Source: an uncultured Prevotellaceae bacterium (lineage in GTDB: Bacteria > Bacteroidota > Bacteroidia > Bacteroidales > Bacteroidaceae). Taken from it: a stretch of DNA of 36,462 nt. The notes beneath the pieces were generated by a model. That model saw only the letters and a program-made list of their open reading frames with translations. It searched no databases and was not told the DNA's origin. Positions 9,565 to 15,709 of this stretch are shown here, in pieces. Made by a program: the position numbers and the translations under genes. The stretch covers positions 93,071 to 129,532 of the forward strand of contig CAMVKN010000003.1 in the NCBI GenBank assembly GCA_947168045.1, written 5' to 3'. Position 1 is the stretch's first letter. Each line of letters begins with the position of its first letter.

Positions 9565-10086
9565 TTATTTTTTAGTTTTTGTTTTAGCGGATTTCACGAC
9601 AACGTCGCTGTCGGAGTGATTGATAAAAAGAACTGTGCCACAGTGGCTGCAATAGTTTTGTTCTTTGAGCGCCTCTGTACCACACATGCAGCACTTGACA
9701 ATCCCCTTCGGTGAGCTGGAGGCCAGTCGTGCCTTGGCCACACCGCCTATCTTGCCGAGGACAAAGAATATGAGCCAGATAATCCAGAAGGCCCAGAGGA
9801 TGACATAGACCAGCCACTGTTCTTCAAACGTCACATCCATCACGAAGTACATGATGCAGCACCAGCCTCCAGCAAAGATGAGGCACCACAGCACATAGAT
9901 CAACAGATTTTTGATGAATGTGCGATGCATGAAGCCAAGCCACGTCTTCGGCTTCACCCGTTTCTCCACGGGCTTGCTCACGTCGCTGTAATAGGCACCA
10001 CAATGAGGGCACTTCCGTTTCTTCTTGTGCATTCTCTTGCCGCAGTTCCAGCAAAAGAGGTCCCCGTATCCGAAATATTTATGCAT
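9565..10086 (-). CDS. Membrane protein with two zinc ribbons
   Basis: This 173-residue protein has an N-terminal zinc ribbon (CWNCGKRM...CPHCG, residues about 12-34), two membrane helices (about residues 62-82 and 93-112), and a second CxxC pair (CCMCGTEAL...YCSHCG, about 133-153). The ribbons should lie on the same, probably cytoplasmic, face with a short loop outside. Zinc ribbons of this short type usually mediate protein or nucleic-acid contacts; no enzyme motif is present. It sits between two paralogous lipoproteins with gaps of 3-4 bases, so it is certainly co-transcribed with them. Its partner and role are unknown. Confidence 0.8.
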   Translation of the reverse strand: MHKYFGYGDLFCWNCGKRMHKKKRKCPHCGAYYSDVSKPVEKRVKPKTWLGFMHRTFIKNLLIYVLWCLIFAGGWCCIMYFVMDVTFEEQWLVYVILWAFWIIWLIFFVLGKIGGVAKARLASSSPKGIVKCCMCGTEALKEQNYCSHCGTVLFINHSDSDVVVKSAKTKTKK

Positions 10087-10089
10087 AGG

Positions 10090-10803
10090 CTATTGCTCAG
10101 GAACGAAGGTTTCAAGTGCGCTCATACCACGACTGATGACCAGGCTGTCGCCTTCAGGATAGACGGAGATAATGACAGGATACCACGCCGGGTTGCTGTG
10201 GTCGCGCCACTCCCTGGTATCGGGGTCGCGGCTCCCTTCCATGCGATAGAGGGTGTAGAGGCCCTTCCCACGGCTCTGCACATAGGCGGTATAGGGCTCT
10301 GTCTGATAGTCGTACATGGTATCCTGGAATTGGAAGGTGGCCTCGCCGATGGCTTGGAGTGTGTCGCCATAGCGGGTGGGCTGCCCCGACGGAGCGCCGC
10401 TAAAGGTGATGGTGCCGCCAGTGTCTAGCTGACGGTAGGTCACACCGAAGCGGGGCTTCGTGTCTTGCTGCTGTACGGGAATGTTCACCTGTACATGGCC
10501 GTGAGTCAGGCGAGCCAGCGAGTCGGGAGTCAGCCAGTCTCTCTCCTCTCTCACCACATGCGAATAATCGTAGTTCAACTCATCAGCCAGATAGAACTCG
10601 GCAGCCATCTCAAAGGTCCAGCCGTCCATAATGGACTGGTCGGAATTGCCGCCGTTGACATTCCATTCATCCTCCTCGGTTTCTGTCTCTGTTTCGTTAT
10701 CGACATTTGCATGTGGACGCTTTGGGCCACATGCCGTCATCAGAATTAATGACAGTAAGGAAAAGAACAGGCCGTAAAAAGATAGCAAATGTTTGGTTTT
10801 CAT
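10090..10803 (-). CDS. Lipoprotein, first gene of the gluzincin operon
   Basis: The 237-residue product starts MKTKHLLSFYGLFF and has a lipobox (LMTAC, Cys at about 25), so it should be a lipoprotein. A very acidic linker follows (ETETETEEDEWN). The C-terminal half shares the GKGLYTL and YPEGDSL motifs with the lipoprotein at 8988-9560. It is the first of five genes with spacings of 3-14 bases leading into the membrane-anchored gluzincin. A possible -7 element lies about 25 bases upstream. Function is not recognised; from context it could act with the peptidase at the envelope. Confidence 0.8.
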   Translation of the reverse strand: MKTKHLLSFYGLFFSLLSLILMTACGPKRPHANVDNETETETEEDEWNVNGGNSDQSIMDGWTFEMAAEFYLADELNYDYSHVVREERDWLTPDSLARLTHGHVQVNIPVQQQDTKPRFGVTYRQLDTGGTITFSGAPSGQPTRYGDTLQAIGEATFQFQDTMYDYQTEPYTAYVQSRGKGLYTLYRMEGSRDPDTREWRDHSNPAWYPVIISVYPEGDSLVISRGMSALETFVPEQ

Positions 10804-10828
10804 TCTAAACGGTCTTTAAAATAATGCG

Positions 10829-10836
10829 CAAAGATA
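10829..10836 (-). promoter_or_regulatory. Possible -7 element for the gluzincin operon
   Basis: TATCTTTG on the minus strand matches TAnnTTTG, and CTCGCTTATCC just upstream resembles the spacer of the three stronger promoters. The nearest TTTG is 25 bases upstream, longer than usual, so the match is partial. Confidence 0.4.
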
Positions 10837-10925
10837 GCTGGATAAGCGAGAAAAGTAATTGCAAAATCACAAAAATGACTAACAATTGTGATTTTGCAAG
10901 TAAAAAAGAGGCCAATATGTGTTTG

Positions 10926-12584
10926 TCAGGCGTTGTCGGGTGTACGCTGCTGTGCCAGCCATTCCTTAGGTGGCATGCCAGCTATGGCTTTGAAAGCACG
11001 GAAGAAGGTGGCATCGTTGGCAAAACCGCAACGGGTGCTCACCTCGACCGACCTCAGGTCGGGCTGGCGGTTGAGCAGTTGCATGGCATGGTTCACACGG
11101 TAGGTGTTGATAAGTTGGTTGAACGAGCCATACTGCGAGGCTTTGATACAGTCGGAGACGTAGGTGCGGTTGGTTCCCAGGGCGTCGGCCACGTCTTGCA
11201 GCTTCAGGTTGTTCCTCAAGTAGAACTGTTCCTTTTCCATGAGCTGACAGATGCGCTGCATCAGTTTCTCGTTGTCACCTGCCTGCTGTTCGCCTTTCTT
11301 AGCGACAGGCTGCAGGCGTGAGCGGCGCTTCTTGTAGTAGCGTATGGCGAGGGCAGCAAGAGCCACAGCTGCGAGCAGGACGACGAGCCACGGACGTATA
11401 CGGGGGTACGCCCCTACAGCACTGGCGGCAGGTGGCGCTCCGCCTAAGCGCAGCAGCAGTGCCCTTGCCGACGGGGTGAAGTTGCTGTCGGTTTGTCCGC
11501 CGGCCATGACAAGATTGCCATCGGGCGTGAGCACAGGCTGCCACATCGCGATGCTGTCCTGCGGCTCGGTGTAGTAGAGGGTGAGCGGCGAAGGCGCAGT
11601 GGTGTAGTCGATGCGCAGCACGTAGAGGCGGCGGTCGGTCTCGCTACCTAAGGCCATCAGATAGACAGCCTCTTTGTCTCTGTCGACGACGGGATAGCCG
11701 AAATAGGCCAGCGGCCCCCACTGGCTTTGCATGGGGATGGGCGTGGCGGTAGGCAGCAATGCGAAGGCCTCGCCCTCCACCTTGGCTATGGCTACCTGCC
11801 CGCTGTCGTTGACAACCTTCAGCAAGTAGGCATAGTATTCCTTTGCCTCGTCGCCGATAAAAGCATCGGAGGGATGCAGGCTTGTTCCGTTATGATAAGG
11901 TCGCCATATAGTCAACAGCGAGTCGGTGAACGGCTCACCGCGGAGGCGGTCGATTATGATGCTGTCGAAAGGATTGCCGTGATGGTCCTTGCTACCGAAG
12001 ATGATGGCATTGTCCTTGGCGGTGCGCAATAGATAGGGCAGCGCGCGGTGCTGTGTCACGTTCTTGACGTAGTGGCACTGGCGGCTGCCGTCGAACAGTT
12101 CTATGGCGTCGTCGGCATACCAGTTGCCACTGATGATGACGCGTCCGCTGTCCATCTCTAATGCCTGGGCAAAACAGCGCTTCAGCTCCAGGCAGCCGTA
12201 GCCCTCGAAAGTGTGTTTGGCGGGGTTGTAGCGTTCCAGTGTAAAGGTCTGTCCGATGCCTAAAGGCTGCTCGTGACCGCCAGCCACGATTATCTCTCCT
12301 GACTTCAGCTGTATTCCAAGCCCCTGGTCGTGGGTATAGACCGTAGGCAGCAAATGCCACTGTCCGTCGGCGAAGTATTCGGCCGTGGCTGTGGGCACGA
12401 AGCCCGACGTGTGGCCTCCTACCACCAGCACCTCGCCATTCTCACAGAACACCTCGTGTCCTGTCCGTGCAACATGCAGGTTAGGCAGCCGCTCCACCTG
12501 TAGCGGCTGCATGTGACACTCATCTGCGACAAGCGGCATCGCAAATGATAATAGAAACAGGGTTGGAAGCAGAAGCCTACACAT
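10926..12584 (-). CDS. One-component regulator: Kelch-like periplasmic sensor, membrane helix, AraC DNA-binding domain
   Basis: The 552-residue protein has a signal peptide (MCRLLLPTLFLLSFAMPLVA). A propeller-like sensor follows with repeated GEVLVVGGHTS, GEIIVAGGHEQ, GRVIISGNW and GNLVMAGGQTD strands typical of Kelch/galactose-oxidase blades (residues about 25-375). A single membrane helix (PWLVVLLAAVALAALAI, about 397-415) and basic KKRRSR lead to a C-terminal AraC-type double helix-turn-helix (about 445-548: LKLQDVADALGTNRTYVSDC and VEVSTRCGFANDATFFRAFK). It resembles a hybrid two-component sensor without kinase and receiver, so signal would pass directly through the membrane to DNA. The start overlaps the ychF stop by 8 bases, so the two are probably co-transcribed. 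Ligand and targets unknown. Confidence 0.85.
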   Translation of the reverse strand: MCRLLLPTLFLLSFAMPLVADECHMQPLQVERLPNLHVARTGHEVFCENGEVLVVGGHTSGFVPTATAEYFADGQWHLLPTVYTHDQGLGIQLKSGEIIVAGGHEQPLGIGQTFTLERYNPAKHTFEGYGCLELKRCFAQALEMDSGRVIISGNWYADDAIELFDGSRQCHYVKNVTQHRALPYLLRTAKDNAIIFGSKDHHGNPFDSIIIDRLRGEPFTDSLLTIWRPYHNGTSLHPSDAFIGDEAKEYYAYLLKVVNDSGQVAIAKVEGEAFALLPTATPIPMQSQWGPLAYFGYPVVDRDKEAVYLMALGSETDRRLYVLRIDYTTAPSPLTLYYTEPQDSIAMWQPVLTPDGNLVMAGGQTDSNFTPSARALLLRLGGAPPAASAVGAYPRIRPWLVVLLAAVALAALAIRYYKKRRSRLQPVAKKGEQQAGDNEKLMQRICQLMEKEQFYLRNNLKLQDVADALGTNRTYVSDCIKASQYGSFNQLINTYRVNHAMQLLNRQPDLRSVEVSTRCGFANDATFFRAFKAIAGMPPKEWLAQQRTPDNA

Positions 12585-13677
12585 TGAAGCGGAAGTGCAT
12601 GATGTCGCCGTCCTGCACGACGTAGTCCTTGCCCTCGACGGCGAGCTTGCCAGCCTCGCGGACGGCGGCCTCCGAGCCGTACTTCAGGTAGTCGTCGTAC
12701 TTGATGACCTCAGCGCGTATAAAGCCCTTCTCGAAGTCAGTGTGGATGACGCCGGCACACTGTGGGGCCTTCCAGCCCTTCTTGTAGGTCCACGCCTTCA
12801 CCTCCATCTCGCCGGCGGTGATGAAGGTCTCAAGGTTCAGCAGGGCGTAGGCTTTCTTGATGAGGCGGTTGACGCCGCTTTCTTCCAAGCCTAATTCCTC
12901 GAGGAACAGCTGCTTGTCGTCGTAGCTCTCCAGCTCGGCGATGTCCTCCTCGGTCTTGGCGGCGATGACCATCATCTCGGCACCCTCTTCCTGGGCCAGC
13001 TCCCCTACCCTACGGGTCCACTCGTTGCCGTCCTTGGCGTCCTGCTCGCCCACGTTGCACACATAGAGCACGGGCTTGCTCGTCAGCAGGAACAGCTGCC
13101 GGGCGCAGTCCTGCTCCTCCTTCGTGTCGAACTCCACCACGCGGGCGTTCTTGCCTTGGTCGAGCACCTCCTTGTAGGCTTTCAGCACGGCCACCTCCAC
13201 CTTTGCGTCCTTGTTGCCGGCGGCAGCGGCCTTCTCGGTCTTCGCCAGACGGCCCTCGATGGTCTCCAGGTCCTTCAGCTGCAGCTCGGTGTCGATGATG
13301 TCCTTGTCGCGCAGAGGGTCGATGGTGCCGTCGACGTGGGTGATGTTCTCATCCTCGAAGCAGCGCAGCACGTGTATGATGGCGTCGGTCTCACGAATGT
13401 TGCCTAAGAACTTGTTGCCCAGTCCCTCGCCCTTCGATGCGCCCTTGACCAGTCCGGCGATGTCTACTATCTCGCACGTGGCGGGCACGATGCGCCCCGG
13501 GTGCACCAGCTCGGCCAGGCGCGTCAGTCGCTCGTCAGGCACGGTGATGACGCCCACGTTAGGTTCTATTGTACAAAAGGGAAAGTTAGCTGCCTGTGCC
13601 TTGGCGCTCGACAGGCAGTTGAAGAGTGTGCTCTTGCCCACGTTGGGCAGGCCCACGATACCACATTTTAATGCCAT
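12577..13677 (-). CDS. ychF: Ribosome-binding ATPase YchF
   Basis: Starting at the ATG at 13677 (MALKCGIVGLPNVGKST) the product is 366 residues, the normal YchF length. The P-loop GLPNVGKST lies at residues 7-15, DIAGLVKGASKGEGLGNKFL is the typical G3 region, a helical coiled-coil insertion follows, and the C-terminal TGS domain ends KDYVVQDGDIMHFRFNV. YchF is an Obg-family protein that hydrolyses ATP, binds ribosomes and has been linked to stress responses. The frame can be extended to 13737, but this passes through the promoter. The stop overlaps the start of the Kelch/AraC regulator. Confidence 0.97.
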   Translation of the reverse strand: MALKCGIVGLPNVGKSTLFNCLSSAKAQAANFPFCTIEPNVGVITVPDERLTRLAELVHPGRIVPATCEIVDIAGLVKGASKGEGLGNKFLGNIRETDAIIHVLRCFEDENITHVDGTIDPLRDKDIIDTELQLKDLETIEGRLAKTEKAAAAGNKDAKVEVAVLKAYKEVLDQGKNARVVEFDTKEEQDCARQLFLLTSKPVLYVCNVGEQDAKDGNEWTRRVGELAQEEGAEMMVIAAKTEEDIAELESYDDKQLFLEELGLEESGVNRLIKKAYALLNLETFITAGEMEVKAWTYKKGWKAPQCAGVIHTDFEKGFIRAEVIKYDDYLKYGSEAAVREAGKLAVEGKDYVVQDGDIMHFRFNV

Positions 13678-13707
13678 GTTTCTTCTATAATCGTTATAAA
13701 CTGCCTG

Positions 13708-13738
13708 CAAAGGTACGAATAAGCGAGCGAAAAGCAAA
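13708..13738 (-). promoter_or_regulatory. Promoter of ychF
   Basis: Minus strand: TTTG (13735-13738), a 19-base spacer, TACCTTTG (13708-13715). The -33 element lies inside a perfect 15-bp inverted repeat (13731-13764). The spacer CGCTCGCTTATTCG is almost identical to those at 5.2 and 21.3 kb. Confidence 0.8.
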
Positions 13739-13764
13739 AGAAAAACACCTTTTTCTTTTGCTTT
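13731..13764 (-). terminator. 15-bp inverted repeat, probable terminator after the SNF2 pair
   Basis: AAAGCAAAAGAAAAA (13731-13745) and its perfect complement (13750-13764) flank a 4-base loop, about 30 bases past the stop at 13796. The arms are A/T rich, so the stem is weak. It overlaps the ychF -33 element, so it could equally be a regulatory palindrome. Confidence 0.5.
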
Positions 13765-13795
13765 GCCGAGCAGAAGTACTTTCTTCAGAAAAAAA

Positions 13796-15709
13796 TTACA
13801 GCAGGTAGCCGTGTTTCTTCATGCGGTCGGTGAACTTCTTCATGTCGGTGGCCAGGACCATGATGCGGTAGCCCTCGGCACGGATGACAATCTGCCGGAG
13901 CACAGGGTCGGTGGTGATGAGGCTGATGAGCTCGTGGTCGTCAGACTGCAGGGTGAAGTGCTTGTAGGGTGTGATGTCCTCGTGGAGCGGATGGATGTGC
14001 TGTAGCAGCTGGTTGAAGAACTGCTCCCATAGTGGGGGCAGGTCGCTGGCGATGAACTGCCTGAAGGTGCTGATCTTGTTCTCCACGTCGCTGCGGCTGG
14101 AGCAGTTGGCCAGGAAGGAGGTGGCCGAGGTCTCGAAGCGGTTCTTCGAGATGGGCGTGCTGGTGTCGCTCAGCAGCTGTTCGTAGGGGTTAGGCTGTGT
14201 GAGCGAGCGGATGATGAGGCGGTCGGGGTCCAGCTCGAAGTAGGCGGTGTGCTCCAGCTGGGGCGGCTCGTAGTCGTCGGTGAGGCCCAGGGCATAGCGT
14301 CCCAGCGGTGTGAGCCGTATGTAGTCTACGCTGTCGTAGGGTGATAGTTTGCGCTTGTCCTTGAGGTTGAGGGCCACCTGGAAGATGCCCAGGCTGGCCA
14401 TGAGCATGGCGAAGGACTGCAAGCCGGTGTAGCCGAATTCCTGCGTGTAGCGGTCGACGGTGATGGAACGTCCGCTGTAATCGTTGGTCAGGTTGTTGTT
14501 ATACTCCTCGTAGGGTGGATAGAAGACGAGGATGCTGTAGTGGGCACTGATGGTGGTGTCCTCCAGGGCGAGTATCTTCAGCATCACGTCGTTGGGACTG
14601 TACCATTCGTCGGGCTGCTCCTTCATCAGGTCGAGCAGGAGCATGCACAGCTTGTCCTGCTTGCCATAGTCGCTGAACTGCCGGCGCATGCCCGTGACGT
14701 GCGGATAGAGCAGGGAGGTAAGATAGTAGTTGATGGTCCTGAAGTTGCTGATGAGGTCGCGCAGGGTGTCTTCATAGCTCATCGCCGTCTTGCCTTTCTT
14801 GATAAAGCTGTGATGCAGGGCCAGCAGCTGCAGGTAGGCGTAGGAACGCATGTTCTGTTGGTACTGGTTGGTGGCGTGGGGGAAGAACTCTTCCATGGCC
14901 ACCTTCTTCAGCACCCGTTTCATGTCGGCCACGCTGACGCCGTTCTTCTTGATGGGCAGCTCGTCCTGTTCCATCAGTCCTGCGATGAGCTTGAAGTGTG
15001 CATGGCTGCTGGCCTCCATGTCGACGACGTTATAGTCAGTGTCTTCGGGCAGGCTTGGCAACGAGCTGTTGCTGCGGTAGGCCTCGGGCAGCAGGTGCGG
15101 CATGAAGAGTGCCCTGACGGTGTTGTTCATGGTCAGGTAGTTGGCCCGCTCGCGGTAGTGGTGTATGTCTGACAGTGGCGCATAGTATGGGCGCAGCTCC
15201 ATCCATCCCAAGGCAGGGTCCCTGGGGGTGTACTCATTCGAGTAATAATAGCCAGTGCGCTGCTGTCGGAAGAGGTCCTCGGTGGAGTGCATGATGTGCT
15301 TGGCGTCGCTGTGTAGCACGTAGATGTTGGTGATGACGGTCTGCAGCAGCAGGCGCAGCTCAGGACTGATGCTGCTGAGATAGGCGCTGAGGTTCTGGTC
15401 GTCGCTGAAGATGACGGCCAGCCCGTAGGCTATCTGCTGCTTCGGCGTGTTTGTCTTCGTCATCATTATCAGCTCTTCAGCGTTGCGCAGGCCGCCGTCC
15501 TGGTTTGTGATGTACACCTTGGTGTATTGGCTCAGCCAGGAATGGAAGCAGGCTGCATAGGTGAGCATCAGCTGCTTGGTGCAGTGGTCGTTGAGCAGCT
15601 GTGTCACCTCCAGCCATCGGTGCTGTGGCGGCTCGTTGAGCCACAACGGCTTCTCAAGTGGCTCAGGCATCTCGGAGAAGAAGTCATCGAAGAGTGGTGT
15701 CTGTTTCAT
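13796..15709 (-). CDS. Unrecognised protein coupled to a SNF2 helicase, C-terminus resembling the XPB/Ssl2 N-terminal domain
   Basis: This 637-residue soluble protein begins MKQTPLFDDFFSEMPEP and has no signal peptide or membrane helix. Most of it is helical with no motif I can name. The last 200 residues contain RLTPLGRYAL, YFELDPDRLIIRSL, PISKNRFETS, then ITTDPVLRQIVIRAEGYRIMVLATDM near the end. That order (winged-helix-like strand, LDPDRLII, closing RAEGYRIMV) resembles the helicase-associated XPB/Ssl2 N-terminal-like domain; this is my reading, not a search result. The start overlaps the stop of the SNF2 helicase by ATGA, which implies translational coupling and probably a complex. It may regulate or load the helicase. 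Confidence 0.75.
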   Translation of the reverse strand: MKQTPLFDDFFSEMPEPLEKPLWLNEPPQHRWLEVTQLLNDHCTKQLMLTYAACFHSWLSQYTKVYITNQDGGLRNAEELIMMTKTNTPKQQIAYGLAVIFSDDQNLSAYLSSISPELRLLLQTVITNIYVLHSDAKHIMHSTEDLFRQQRTGYYYSNEYTPRDPALGWMELRPYYAPLSDIHHYRERANYLTMNNTVRALFMPHLLPEAYRSNSSLPSLPEDTDYNVVDMEASSHAHFKLIAGLMEQDELPIKKNGVSVADMKRVLKKVAMEEFFPHATNQYQQNMRSYAYLQLLALHHSFIKKGKTAMSYEDTLRDLISNFRTINYYLTSLLYPHVTGMRRQFSDYGKQDKLCMLLLDLMKEQPDEWYSPNDVMLKILALEDTTISAHYSILVFYPPYEEYNNNLTNDYSGRSITVDRYTQEFGYTGLQSFAMLMASLGIFQVALNLKDKRKLSPYDSVDYIRLTPLGRYALGLTDDYEPPQLEHTAYFELDPDRLIIRSLTQPNPYEQLLSDTSTPISKNRFETSATSFLANCSSRSDVENKISTFRQFIASDLPPLWEQFFNQLLQHIHPLHEDITPYKHFTLQSDDHELISLITTDPVLRQIVIRAEGYRIMVLATDMKKFTDRMKKHGYLL

